A stretch of DNA of 64,000 nucleotides, taken from assembly GCA_023548195.1 (NCBI GenBank), contig JAJHZJ010000531.1, positions 9,163,900 through 9,227,899 on the forward strand, in the 5' to 3' direction. The stretch comes from Bettongia penicillata ogilbyi. Taxonomy: Eukaryota > Chordata > Mammalia > Diprotodontia > Potoroidae. Position numbers and translations under genes: made by a program. Shown piece by piece: positions 49,201-61,697 of this stretch. The notes beneath the pieces were generated by a model that saw nothing but the letters and a program-made list of their open reading frames with translations, made no database searches and was not told the DNA's origin. Within the stretch, counting starts at the first letter, position 1. Every line of letters begins with the position of its first letter.

Positions 49201-51310
49201 TAATGTGATTGAAAATTTAGATTAGGAAAAACATGAATTTATAGTCAACTTCTGGCTAGAATAGTATATTTATTCTTTTTCATCCCTTTGAAGTAATCTG
49301 CAAAATACATTGATCCTTCACATACCTAAAATTTAGTTAGCTAGTAGTATTTTCAATATGGATTTAAGACAGCTAAAGAATATTAAGAAATTCCAAACAC
49401 TAAAGTTTGTGAACTTTACTGACAGAATAGTTTTTCATGTCCTTGCTCTGAGCTGATTTTCTCTTATTTTACAGACAGTTCTATAGCTTGTTTCTGATAC
49501 TCCTGTCAACCCTAGATTTAGAGATGGCAAAATATAAGGGGGATAGGATAAAACTGAGAGAAATAAGCACACTGATAGCAATGACAGGTGACAGCTGGCA
49601 GTCTGACAAGGGAAAAGATACAAAAAAAAAACTTAACAAGGCAGACAAAAGAACTCAAAAAGCACAGACTATTTTAATGTATGGCTTTATATGCCTCTAT
49701 TAGCTCTGAACCTGTCGTTGTCTTAATATGGTGCAATAGTCATTAAATGTACTTAAAGTTCCTGAATATATAATTAATAACTTAAATTATATTCAGTGAT
49801 TAAGAAGGCAGAAAGATTTTAATACAGATCTCCATGAAGAATGGCTAAAACCTTTTGAAATGTTGCTTAAAGTTGTAAGCTCTCTACTAGCTGAAAAATT
49901 CATGTAGATGTGTATCCATTGATAAGTTTATCTATGGATCTAGATATGGATATATAGCAATCTGCTGATATGTGCGTATTGATACATCTAGATGGCTATA
50001 TATGCAGATAAATCTGGTTTATATGCTATCTATTTATCAATCACCTAAATAGCTTATTCCTTGAAAAATTGCCCAAGGGGCAACTGCACTCTGATAGCAT
50101 TTGAAAGAGGGAGAAGGCATGGAAGGTGAACTTAAAAATAAAATTTTGAGATAGTATCTGCTCTGACTGACATGGGGGCTATGTTTGAGAGGAATGATCT
50201 TAATCTCTAATATTCAGATGAACCTTTGTTTATTGAAAATTAACTAGAATGATATGATATTCACTTCATTTGTAAAGAGTAGCCTGAAGTTTTTATTCTT
50301 TTAATCAAAGTCTTTGATGAAGATGTATTTGAAGTTTATACTGCTAATGTTGACTTAATGTTTTTTTTTTTAAAATAGCTTGGTCATTTTACCCTGTGTC
50401 TTACTAAAACATAGCACCCTCACTGATGTTCCTACCTATAAGAATGTTGTTTGGATTTTTAGCTTCATAGAAGAATGTCTACATTTATATGCTTAACTCA
50501 TTAACTTCAAGAAAAGACATTTGTCTCTTAGTCAAATAAAGTTATTTACATGTAATTCTTTGTAAGTACTTATTTTCATTCCCTTGCATAAAATCAAATT
50601 ATTTCTTAGCATCCCTATAACATCTACTTTCAGAAGATGTTACTGTCAACACACGTGTGTGTGTGTGTGTATTTAAGAGCCATAGTTTTGAGAACCAAAT
50701 GCAATAATGTATGGTCAAGCACTTTTAAAAGTACTATATAAACTTAATAGAATTATTTAATATGTTTTCCCAAATCCATGGTCAAATGAACACCACCACC
50801 AAGGTTTAACTTGACTCTTCAGCTATTGGAAGGGTTTGAGCAAGATTCTATAGAATCTAATACAATAAACCATCATTTGGTGCATTGTTTAGGAATGACA
50901 TTATGGTATTAATGAAATGTTCAGGGTAATGAAATTGCTGTATATGCAAAATCTTTCTTATTTCAGGGGTTTAGACTATAATGACTTCACAAATAACAGA
51001 CATCCAATAAATATGGTTTGCCTTATTGAACCAAATATAATTTTTGATTTTGTTTAGGATGTAGAAGGTGTTTAAACTGATTCTACTTATATCCAATGAC
51101 ATATCCTGGAGTAATTTACTTTTGAAAAATTAAGATAATTGTGTTGTTAGGTTGTTTATCTCAAATTTTTCCCTTTTGCATAAAAGTTGGATTTTCTAAT
51201 TACCTAGATTCCCGAAGAATATGATTTTCCCGTTCTTCATTAGACTTATTATGCTTACTTCTTCATTTGTATCAGTGTTGCTTTTGAGTTATGTGCATAA
51301 ATGCAAGTTA
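46210..51310. other. Intronic DNA, largely unrecognised
   Basis: No exon, RNA gene or clear repeat was recognised apart from purine-rich low-complexity DNA at 48560-48665 and 48880-48935, and the possible conserved stretch at 48340-48560. Short frames here have no family resemblance. Confidence 0.45.
48560..48665. repeat. GA-rich low-complexity tract
   Basis: Imperfect GAGA/GGAGA repeats. Confidence 0.85.
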
Positions 51311-51317
51311 TATAGAT

Positions 51318-51530
51318 GTACAATATTAGAATTAGAAGGGACTTGTGAGATCATCTCATTCAATCCTTTCAATCTACAGATGAGGAATCTAATAGCCAAA
51401 TAAGTGAAATCACTTGCCAAGGTAACATAGCTACCTATGGTACATAGGTACGTAGGTACCAAGGGACATAGCTACAGAATTGATACTTGAGCAGAAGAAG
51501 TTCCTAACCAGTTACAAATCTAAGACTTTC
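51318..51530 (-). mobile_element. MIR, antisense
   Basis: The motifs ttagaattagaagggacttg, gagatcatctcattcaatcc, tctacagatgaggaatctaa and atcacttgccaaggtaacat match antisense MIR. Confidence 0.7.
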
Positions 51531-52251
51531 ACCTTGGACTTCACGATGCAGTTACTTTAATGGTCACTGCTGGTGCATATGTGTGTGTGCATGTGTGCGT
51601 GTGTATGTGTTTTAATGATTTTATGTTATAAATATGTTATTCTTAGAGATATACTTTATAAATGATTGCCAAACATATGAATACAATAATTTCCTGAAAT
51701 AGTCCTGCATCAAGTAAACTCTAAAGATTCTGAGTAATGTGATAGCAACAAGAAAAAAATAAAATCTTAAAGGACTGTGATTTTGGCAGAGAAAAAGATT
51801 CCTATATTAGTTTTCAAACCCAATAACCCACATGATTTGAGATTGCCTTCTATCACTACATATGTACACAATGTTAGCTTTTGAACCAATATTTGTTCAT
51901 GGAATTCAGACTTTGCTTTTTCTTATTTCCATATGCTATGTGTTAAACATATGTTAAATCATATATTTAAAAGTAGAAATATCAGGAAAAAACTAACAAA
52001 AATATGTTTTTGCATTTATCAAAAGCTTCACTGCTCTCATAATTTACAGGCAAAAATAACTGTGAAAATGCATTTTTATAAAAGTGACTTTTAATAGTAC
52101 AAAATTAAATAAGCAACTAGTTTTCCATTTGCATGGCACACTGATGTCAGAAAAATTGAGTCAAAATGGTAGTATTATTTAAAGTTAGGATTTACCAGTA
52201 TAAGATTATTTTGTACTTTCAAACTGATCTGACTTCCAAATATTAGTTATG

Positions 52252-52305
52252 GAACAATTACAGTGCTCTGAACAATTACAGTGCTCTGAACAATTACAGT
52301 GCTAT
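52252..52305. repeat. Three tandem copies of an 18-bp unit
   Basis: The unit gaacaattacagtgctct occurs three times head to tail, at 52252, 52270 and 52288. The last copy differs only at its penultimate base. Confidence 0.97.
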
Positions 52306-52589
52306 ACTTCATTCTATTTTAATTGAATTAAAAAAGATGCTACTATGCTTTCTCTTAGGGATGTATTCACTGAAAAGGAATGCATGTATTCTATTGTTAT
52401 CTCCTATAAATTCGATACTGGTGGTGGGAAGATGCCAGAATGCAGTATGACAGCTCAGTATAGTAACATTTCTAATGTTCTGTATAACTCCAACCTAAAA
52501 ACAGAGTATTGTATTTAAATTATAATGCTGTAGTCTCTTTGTAAATATTGTATTTAATATTTTTTTCACTAATATTCATTAGATATATT

Positions 52590-55500
52590 GGTGTTTAGTT
52601 TTTTTTCTCTACACTCTCTCTCCCTTGTTTGGATATTGGTGCCATATTTGTCTCAGAACAAGTTTTAATGGATCCTGTATTTCCCTATTTTTGCAAATAA
52701 TGTAATTTTGAAATTTTATTTGAATATTTCAGAAGATATACTTGTAACTACATTTTTTTTTCCGAAATGGCTTTGTAACTTTATTTTTCTGTGATTGATT
52801 TATAATTTCTATTTCTTGTTCTATTAATCTATGTATTTTATGTTAGCAGTTATCCATTTTATTTATGTTCATTGGGACATGATTATATGAAAATTTCTAA
52901 TAATTTTATTTATTTCTCCTTTAATTTACTATGAATTGTATTTTTATTTTGGTAGTTAGGTTTTCCTTTTCCTTTTTCTTTTAAAATCAATTTAGCTTTC
53001 TTTTGTTTTATCAGCTTTTTTCTGCCCCCCCAACCCTCATACTTTAACAATTTAGCAGCTCTTTTATTTTCAGTTTTGTTTATTTCTTCTTTGATTTTTT
53101 TCAGATTTTTATTTTTTAATTGAATGAGGTTTTTAAATTTATTAATTGTTTTATTGTTGGTGCATGCCAAATTCCTTGATTACTTCTTCCTCTTCTCTCT
53201 TGATGATCATATTTAAGCTTAGGAATTTTCTCATAAAAGCTGTTTTGACTTACATGGCAAACATTTCTTTGAGGAAAATGCCTATTCCTTCTATATTTTG
53301 TTCTTTTACCCTCCAGTTCTTTAGGATTAAATTATTTAGTCTATATTTAAGTTTAAATCCTTTATTTATTTGTTTTAATTTTATTTCATTGTTTTTTGGA
53401 AATGGATGTTTTAAATTTTCTGCATTTCTTCATGAAGTGTTTCATGTTCTAGTGCATGATCAGTTTTTGTAAAGTTCTCTTGCAAAGCTGAGAAACACAT
53501 GAATTCCTTTTCTCACCCCATTTTCTAATTACTAGAGCATTTATGTGCAAGCTTTCTGAGATGCCCTCTAACTTGAATAACCCTCTTTTTTGCTTGTTCG
53601 CTTTTCTTCTTGTACTCCCCAACTATTAGGAATAGCACTTTTCTCCATGATTTTCCTTACTTTATTCATGGTATGTCCTTTTTTTTTTAACCTCCCCTTT
53701 CTTCTCTTAAAACTGACATTATCACACTGAACATGACTTGTGTTTATCTTTTCTTTAAAAAAAAAGAGCAAAAAACTATTTCTTTGATCTTAGAAACCAG
53801 TGGGATTCTGAAGAAATGCTTGTCTCTTTTTCTTCCCACCTCTGAGTATTAGAATGTAAGCATTTCATTATATTTTAGTCCTACAGTTACTAAAATGTAT
53901 TTGCCTTTCTACATTTCCCTTAGCTACGGTGTTTACATTTCAAAGATTCCAACTAATCTTTTCATCAGGAATATTTGAAAGTTCTTAAATCTGTTAAAGG
54001 TCCGTTGTTCATCTACAGAATTATACTCAGCTTTTCCCTCTTTTGCTTTGTGTTCCCAACACTTAGTACAGGGCCTGGCACTTAGTAAATGTTTATTGAC
54101 AAGTTGGAAGCCTTTTAGAATACTGTTTTTCAAGATTTCACTCCTTTATAATGACTACTAAGTTGTGGGTTATCCTAACTATAGTTCCCTTGTGCTTGAG
54201 TTCCTTCTTTCTGGATCTTTTGGGTGTTGGTTCTTTGACCTAGCAACTCTGGATTTTAGCTATAACATTGCTAAAAGTTTTATTTTGTAGTTTCAGGATA
54301 TAATCGGTAGATTGTTTATTTTATCCCCTTGCTTTCTGATTCTCTTTTATCTGAGCAGGTATTCATGATTTCTTGAAATATGGCAGCCAGATTTTTTTTT
54401 TTAGTTGTAGTATTTAGGTAGTCTGAAAATTCTTAGTTTACCTCTCTACCTCTTCTCTAAGTGAATCATTTTTTTTTTTGCTGTAGATTCTCTGAATTCT
54501 CTTGTTTGTGCCGTTGAGTCATGTCAGTTGTGTCTGATTCTTTGTGACCCCATTTGGTGTTTTCTTGGCAAGGATACTGGAATAGTTTGCCATTTCTATC
54601 TCCAGCTCATTGTGCAAATGAAGAAACTGAAGCAGACAGGATTAGGCAACTTGTCCAGGTCCCAGAGCTGGTAACTCTCTGAGGCCAAATTTGAACTCTG
54701 GTTTTGCTGACTCCAGACCCAGTACTCAATCCACTGTGCTATTTAGCTGCCTATATTTGCTACTGTTAACATATTTTCTCTTCTTCCCTGAATTTTTGGG
54801 CTTTGTTCTAATATTTATTATTTCATGAAATTATTGGTTTCTGATAGACCGGTTCCTTTTCCAGATACTCTGGTACTTGGATAAGTTATAGCACCTTCTG
54901 TAATAAACTATTCTCTTGCCATTTTTGTTTTTTCATTCAGAAATATCCATTTTTTTTCTCTTCTTTAATTTAAGTCCAGTTGTCTATGAATTTCTTATGC
55001 TCAAATCCTTGTTTTTGTCTAAGGCTCTATTTGTACTTGTGGAGTTACTCTTTTCTGGGGTTACCCCTTTGACTTCACTCAGTCCATAGTGTTTCTCTGT
55101 TTCACTAGATTTAGTCATACTGTTCATAAGACACTTTCTGTTCACTAATAGCTGGAAGTCATTTTCTGTGGGACTTTGTGCTTAGGGAATATTATTCCTT
55201 CCATACTAGTAGATGCGTTGGTCAGGTCCTGCTTGATCCTTTCCCTCTGGATTCTCTATATGTCTGCCTTTGTATCCTTCATGTGAGAGCTAAGATTAGG
55301 TTGCACCTTCCTTAGCAATTCCTGAGTATTGGCTCTAGCATCTGGGGACTGAAATCAAGTTTTAGATTTAGTCATTCCTTTATTTTTTGCTTACGATTTA
55401 TTCCCAAGCAGTTATTTCCACTTGACCTGGTGTCAGCCCTCCTGGAAGACATTCATTGTTGTGCTAATTCTACCTTAAGCTGGGCCACCTGGGTGCCAAG

Positions 55501-55765
55501 CAGGTCTCTTCTTCTGATTTTGCTCTAGCATGTGTTCCCTGAGTGCTATGGCTTTTGTCTATTTTGTTTTTGCTCAGAACACCTACAAGCTTCTCTAATT
55601 CTTCTAGTTAGTCCTGGTATAGATGAAGGAGCTTTTAACAGTTGCTCTTTGGTTTTCTTCATAATTGTACTTTCTGATAAATTTTTAGAACTTTACTAGA
55701 ATATTCATGAGTGATCTCAGTTCCTCTATCAGCTTGCCATCTTAACTGGAAGTCTGAAAAATGTA
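52590..55765 (-). mobile_element. L1-type LINE, 5' UTR to start of ORF2, antisense
   Basis: The minus-strand 5' end is at about 55750-55765, where the + strand reads gccatcttaactggaagtc, the complement of an L1-type start (cttccagttaagatggc). The 5' UTR (54760-55750) and a heavily broken ORF1-like part (53930-54450) follow on the minus strand. Then comes a lysine/asparagine-rich frame at 52910-53170 like the linker region of ORF2. Reverse transcriptase and 3' UTR are missing, so the element is 3'-incomplete. A SINE is inserted at 54510-54755, and an antisense L2-type tail piece (54040-54105) is also embedded. Confidence 0.45.
54510..54755 (-). mobile_element. RTE-tailed CORE-SINE, antisense
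   Basis: On the + strand it reads agttgtgtctgattctttgt, gaccccatttggtg, ttcttggcaaggatac, tagtttgccatttctatctc, caactctggttttgctgac-like sequence, and ccactgtgctatttagctgc. It is nearly complete, and its tail is shared with BovB/RTE. Confidence 0.85.
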
Positions 55766-56221
55766 TGGCTTTTTAAAAAAAATATCCTTTAAGTTTCAAG
55801 TAACAAAGAAGTTAAATTGGTTAGAAATATAGTGAAATGTTATTAATAAAAATTAAATTATCACAATATACAATGTGGATTTCTGTAATGGTCAAGAACA
55901 GAAAAGGAAATATCTATCATACTGCTAGAAGGAACTCAGGCTAAGTAAGAAGGGCTCTTGTATCAGAGAACCAGGGCCCTGGCACAGGCTGCATGTGGTT
56001 CCTTGCAGAGTATTGAGGATGGCTGTTATGGATGCAAGCATATAAGTTCACATATTTGACCTTTAGAACCTTTTAATTATTAATGTAGTTGGATTAATTA
56101 CATGTCTAAGAATTTTTTAATTTTCCTCCAGTTATTCTAGGAGAGGAAAGTGACACATGACAGGTTCATTGGAGCAGTAAAGCTACCTTTGTTTCAGAAG
56201 AAAATAGTGTACATTTTTATT

Positions 56222-56472
56222 CTTTATGTGTTCATGTTCAATTGTGTCTGACTCTTTGTGACCCTATCTGTGGTATACTTGGGCAAAGGTACTGGCATGG
56301 TTTGCTATTTTCTTCTCCAGCTTATTTTAACAGATGAGGAAACTGAGGCAAACAGGGTTAAGAAACTTGCCCAGTATCACACAGTTAGTAAGTGTCCAAG
56401 GTCAGATTTGAACCCAGGAAGATGACTCTTTCTGAGTCTGGGTCTGGTGCTCTGTCCACTGGTCCACTTAGA
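56222..56472 (-). mobile_element. RTE-tailed CORE-SINE, antisense
   Basis: The motifs caattgtgtctgactctttg, tgaccctatctg, ggtactggcatggtttgcta, cagatgaggaaactgaggca, agatttgaacccaggaagat and ggtgctctgtccactggtcc are in order. It is nearly full length. Confidence 0.88.
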
Positions 56473-56534
56473 TTTCTCTAGTCATTGTAATTTATTTTGA
56501 ATTCATCATTAACCATAAAGGATTCCTATCACTA

Positions 56535-56812
56535 TGAATAATAATAATAGTAATAGCTAACATTTTTGAAGCACCTACTGTGTGCAAGTGAGTGTGCCAA
56601 ATGCTTTAAAATATTATTTCATTTGATCCTTATAGCAAACCTGGGAGGGAGGTGCTATTATCATCCACATTTCACCATTGGGAAAGCTCAGACAGACAGA
56701 TATTAAATGACTTGCCCTAAGTTACATAGCTATTAAGTATCTGAAACTAGACTTGAACTCACATCTTCCTGACTCCAGGTCCAGCACTCTATCCATTACA
56801 TGACCTAGGAAG
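56535..56812 (-). mobile_element. MIR/CORE-SINE, antisense
   Basis: The motifs taatagctaacatttttgaa, catttgatccttatagcaaa, tgacttgccctaagttacat, ttcctgactccaggtccagc and actctatccattacatgacc give a nearly full-length copy. Confidence 0.85.
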
Positions 56813-57529
56813 GCTTGAGTTGGTGACAAGTAAAGTTAGAATTATATGACAGTGATTTTTAGAGGACTTTTATATACAGTAGACATGCATATGTTTTATG
56901 CACAAAATATCTGAGCCTTGGATAATCTCCTATTGATACAGAATATGCTATCCACTTCTTAAAGTTTTATTCACTGTTGTATGAATTTAGAAGAAATTCA
57001 ATTCAATTTCACAAAAACAAACGTTTGAAACACAACACTGTTGGAGGTTTCTGAATACAAAGATAGAAGAGCTACAATCTCTCCTCCATTTGCCATATAA
57101 TCTAGCGAAGGAGAAAATTAAAACGTATTTGTTTTATTATAGAAAGCTAATTCCTACGCCTAGACATATAAGCAAGCTGGTCAGTTTCCCAAATCCTTTC
57201 AGTTTATGACAAAAGAAGCAGAAAGTACTGAAGAAAGACCAAATCTGGTTTATATTTTTTACTAATGGGTAAAGTGAAAAATAGTGTAAAATATGAAAGT
57301 GTTTACCCTTAAAGATTATTATGATAATAATTTTCATACCTCTGACTCCAAAGTGTTTATAAACCTGCTTCTCTAAGCTCTGTGAAGAGGAGAATGCATT
57401 ATTCTCTTGAGAAAACCATTGTGCAAGAAGTAAGGGACTTGGGTTCGGTAATACTACTGATTAAATTAGTGTAGGATTATAGCAAAGGTTTAATCCCAAA
57501 TTCCCATTGCTCATACCATGTTATGGCTC

Positions 57530-57740
57530 AAGGACAATGTACTGAACCTGGAGTAAGGAAAACCTGAGTTCACATTTGACCTCAGACACTTACTAATTGT
57601 GTGGTCCTGGTCAAATCACTTAACTTCTCTCTGCCTCAATTTTCTTAACTATAAAATGAGGATATTAATAGTACCTACCCCAGAGGCTTTTTGTGAAAAT
57701 CAAATGAAAAAAAAAACATTTTGTAATGTATTTAGCACAA
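57530..57740 (+). mobile_element. MIR, 5' portion, split by BovB
   Basis: The motifs aaacctgagttcacatttga, cctcagacacttactaattg, tggtcctggtcaaatcactt and gtacctaccccagaggcttt run to gtaatgtatttagcacaa, where the BovB element starts. The MIR end resumes at 61058. Confidence 0.8.
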
Positions 57741-58023
57741 TTTTGTTGCTGTTCAGTCACTTAGTCATGTAGTCATGTCTGACTCTTCATGGTCCCATAC
57801 CATAGCACACTAGACCCTTCTGTACTACACCTTCTCCTGATCTAAGCTCATATCCATCGCTTCCATGACACTATCCATCTATCTCATCCTCTGTTATCCC
57901 ATTTTCCTTTTGCCTTGAATCTTTCCAAACATCAGGGTCTTTTTCAATGTCATGTCTTCTCATTATGTGGCCAAAATATTTAAACTTCAGTATTTGACCT
58001 TCCAGTGAATAGTCTTAATTAAT

Positions 58024-58272
58024 TTATTTAAGTATCAACTGATTTGATCTCCTTGCTGTCCAAGAGACTCTCAAAAGTCTACTCCAGCACCATAATTTGA
58101 AAGTGTCAGTTACACAATGCTGAACTTTCCTTATAGTCCAACTCTCACAGCCTGCATTATTACTGGAAAGGCCATAGCTTTGATTATATGGACCTTTGTC
58201 ATCAAGGTGACATCTCTGCTCTTTAGTATGCTGTGCAGATTCTCCACAACTTTCCTTCCAAGAAGCAAGCAT
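58024..58272 (-). pseudogene. BovB ORF C-terminal fragment
   Basis: The minus-strand frame contains SSNNAGCESWTIRKVQHC and LWCWSRLLRVSWTARRSN, the hallmark end of RTE/BovB reverse transcriptase polyproteins. It is an 82-residue open remnant of a roughly 1000-residue protein, and it is not expressed as a host gene. Confidence 0.88.
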
Positions 58273-59773
58273 CTTTTAATTTAATGGCTGCAGTTGCCAT
58301 CTGCAGTAATCTTTGAGCCCAAGAATAAAAAAAAAATCTGACACTGCTTCCATTTCTTCTCCCTCTATTTACAAGGAAGTGATAGGACCAGTTGTCAAGA
58401 TTTTAGGGTTTTTTTATGTTAAGCTTCAAGCCAGCTTCCACACTCTACTCTTTCATCCTCAATTAAGTCTTCTTAATTCTTCCCTTTCTGCCTTTAGAGT
58501 AATATCTTCGGCATATCTGAGATTGCTGATATTTCTCCCAGCAACCTTAATTCTGGCTTTTGATTCATTGACTGGTGTTTTGCATAATGTACTCTCTATA
58601 TAAGTCAGATAAGGTGATAACATATAGCCTTATCATAATCCTTTCCCAATTTTAAACCAATTTCAGGTGTTCCATGTTTGGTTCGATCTGTTGCTTCTTG
58701 ACCCACATACCGATTTCTCAGGAGAGAAGATGATCTGGTACTCCCATCTCTTGGAGGACTTGATACATTTTGTTGTGATCCACACAGTCAAAGTTATTAG
58801 TGTAGTAATGAAGTACAGTAGATGATTTTCTGGAATTCCCTTACCTTCTCAATAATCCAGCAAATGTTGGCAATTTGGTCCCTGTTTCTACTGTCTCTTT
58901 GAAATCCAGTAATACCAGCTTCTAATAATTCTTGGCTCACATGTTATTGAAGCCTAGTTTGCAGAATTTTAAGTATAACCTTGTTAAATGAGTGCAATTA
59001 TTTGGTAATTTGAACATTCCTTGGCATTGCCCCTCTTTAGAATTGGGACAGAAACTGATGTTTTGCAATCCAGTGGTCCCTGTTGAGTTTTCCAAATTTA
59101 TTGGCATATTGAATACAACACTTTAAGAGCATCATTTTTTAGGGTTTTAAATAACTTGGCTGAAATTCCATCATCTCCACTAGCCATATTGTTAGTAATG
59201 CTTCTAAGGCCCATTTGACTTCATTCTCCAAAATGTCTGGTTCTCTATTAGCAACTACACCACTGTAGTTATCCGGTATGTTAAAATCTTTCTTATATGG
59301 TTATTCTCCATATTCTTTCTATATTGTTTTAATCTTTTCTACTTCCATTAAGTCTGTACCATTTTTGTCTCATGTCATGACCATTTTTGGATGAAGCATT
59401 CCATTTTTATCTCTCATTATCTTGAAGAAAGCTCTTGTCTTAACCATTCTATTGTTTTCTTCTATTTCTTTGTATTGCTCATTTCAGAAAACCTTATCTC
59501 TCCTTGCTATTTTGCAGAACTCTGTATTCAGATGGGTATATCTTTCTTTGCCTTACTCCTTTACCTTTAACTCTACTTCTTTGCTCAGTTATTTGTAAAA
59601 CCTCATCAGATAGCCATATTGCTTTCTTGCTTTCCTTTTTCTTTAGAAAGTTTTTGTTTTGTTTTGTTTTTTGCTGCCTCCTATACAATATTGCAAGCTT
59701 CTGTCCATAGTTCTTCAAGAACTCTATCTACTAAATCTAATCCCTTAAATCTATTCATCATTTCCTCTTCATT

Positions 59774-59903
59774 CCTATGGTCATATAGTGGCTATGTATA
59801 CACTATTTAACTGTGGAAAAGTTCAGACAAGTGGATATATTGACATTTATGTATTGCCCAACTGTCAGTACTCAATCAAAGACAAAACCTGACTCAACGG
59901 TTT
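59774..59903 (+). repeat. Left arm of perfect 130-bp inverted repeat, inside BovB
   Basis: Base-by-base comparison shows this is the exact reverse complement of 61698-61827. It interrupts the BovB sequence between aatctattcatcatttcctc and ttaggtcatgcttatttggt, where the remembered BovB consensus has only about 20-30 bases. Confidence 0.92.
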
Positions 59904-60435
59904 AGGTCATGCTTATTTGGTCTGATGGTTTTTATTTCTTTTCTTAAGTCTGAATTTTGTAATAAGAAACTCATGATCTGAGCCAAAGTTAACTCCAAGT
60001 CTTGTTTTATACAGCTGTATACAGATACTCCACCTTTGGTTGCATAGTATATAATTAATCTGATTTCAGTTTTGACCATCTGGTGATGCCCATGTTTAGA
60101 ACTGACTTTTGAGTTGTTGAGAAAGAGTGTTTGCTATGGTCAGTGAGTTATCTAGCCAAAACTCTGTTAATCTCAGTCGTGCTTCATTTTGTAACCCAAG
60201 GCCATACTTGCCCATTATTCCAATTATCTTTTGATTTCCTACTTTAGCATTTCAATCTCCTACATGAATGTGATACATTGTATGTGTGTATGTGCGTGCA
60301 TGCATGCGTGTGTGTGTGTTATTTCTGGAAGATATTTTGGGTCTTCATAGAACTGATCAATTTTTTTTGGCATCGGTGGTAGAAGCATAAACTTGTAATA
60401 CTGTGAAGTTAAATGGTGTTGGATTCAAACAGATA

Positions 60436-60693
60436 TCATTCAGTCATTTTTGAGATTATATCCCAGCAGTATTGCTTTTTTACCCTTTTATTGACTATGA
60501 GGACTACTTCATTTCTTATAAGGGATTCATACTCACAGTAATATAGGCATTGATCACCTGAATTAAATTCACTCATTCCCATTGATTTCAGTTCACTGAT
60601 ATCCAAGATGTTACTGTTTAATCTTTCCCTTTCCTGTTTGACCACCTCCAGCTTCCATTGGTTCACAGATCTTACATTCAGGTTCCTATTCAA
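60436..60693 (-). pseudogene. BovB endonuclease fragment
   Basis: The frame contains LDISELKSMGMSEFNS, CLYYCEYESLIRNEVVLIVN and YCWDIISKMTE, collinear with the N-terminal endonuclease domain of BovB/RTE. It is a dead transposon remnant. Confidence 0.85.
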
Positions 60694-61057
60694 TACCTAT
60701 TTTTAAAACATCCAACTTTCCTTTCATCACCAGACACATCTGCAGCTGAGATTCTTTCAGCTTTGGCCTGACCACTGCATTGGTACTGGAGCTCTTTGGA
60801 GTTGTCCTCTACTCTTTCTGACAAGAGGGGCTCATTTTCCTGTGTCATATCTTTTATCATTTTAATGCTGTCTGTGAGTTTTTCTTTGCAAAGATACCAG
60901 AGTGGTTTGCCAGTTCCTTCTCCAGTGGATCACCTTTTGTCAGAACTCTCTGATATGACCTGTCCATCTTGGACAACTCTGCATGGTATAGCTCATGGTT
61001 TCACTGAGCTACACAAGCTCCTCCACCACAGCAAGACAGTGATTGAGAAAGGTCCTT

Positions 61058-61105
61058 GACAAATAATAAGGGATATATAAATGCTAGCTATCATCATTAT
61101 TCTTA
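61058..61105 (+). mobile_element. MIR, 3' end, right of BovB
   Basis: The sequence gggatatataaatgctagct followed by atcatcattattct is the canonical MIR 3' end. It completes the MIR interrupted at 57740. Confidence 0.75.
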
Positions 61106-61697
61106 GAAATGCATATTTTTGGGGAAAGGGGAGTAAACTGAAATAAATTAAAAGGAGAAGATAGAAAAAGATAGTCCACAGTGAAAAGCATTACAAGAAT
61201 CTTAATTTCCTACCAAAGTTTCTATGGTTATCAACTTTACCTGTTCTCAGTCATAGTGAGGAGATTTTATCTGGAGAGGGAACAAAACTGTCTTTCCATA
61301 CATAAATAAACTCCTGTGTTTCCTAGTTGGCTATTCCTTTGCAAACAAAAAATGCTTTTTGTTTTCTGACCAATGGATCTCTGGATTTTTGAAACAAGAC
61401 CATAGTGAAAAATTCACTGTGACTATTTCTTCATGTGCTCATTTGAAATAGGGAAGTGATGAGGACACATATGAGTTTGTATCCAGAAAAATGTTTAAGA
61501 AATTTTAACTTTTTCATTTAGATTTTTCATTTTACCGCAAATGAATTCAGATCAAATTTTTGATACTTATTCTGATTCCTTCTTTATATTATCTTTGTTC
61601 TAGCTCTTTAATCAACATATTTAATTGAACTAAGAATTCTCTTTCTTTTATCTTCTTGTTATACCTTAAACCCTAGAGAATTGGAATCCCCATGGAA

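Larger units (their letters stand above)
57741..61057 (-). mobile_element. Near full-length BovB/RTE LINE, antisense
   Basis: About 3.3 kb follow the remembered antisense BovB sequence from end to end. The 3' tail at 57744-57800 reads ttgctgttcagtcac, then catgtctgactcttcatggt. Minus-strand frames show the ORF C-terminus LWCWSRLLRVSWTARRSN (58024-58272). Further 5' come reverse-transcriptase blocks (58300-59700). Near the right end is the N-terminal endonuclease part, LDISELKSMGMSEFNS and VVLIVNKRVKKQ (60436-60693). The 5' end lies at about 61057. RTE LINEs encode one protein with apurinic-type endonuclease and reverse transcriptase. Many stops and frameshifts make this copy inactive. BovB is known in marsupials, ruminants and squamates and is a textbook case of horizontal transfer. 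A TG/GC repeat at 60280-60320 and an extra 130-bp segment (59774-59903) interrupt it. Confidence 0.9.

Noticed and set aside
57741..61057. Interpretation of this region as an endogenous retrovirus
   Set aside because: It has no LTRs, gag, protease or env. The order endonuclease then reverse transcriptase with the LWCWxRLLRVxWTARRSN end is that of an RTE LINE.
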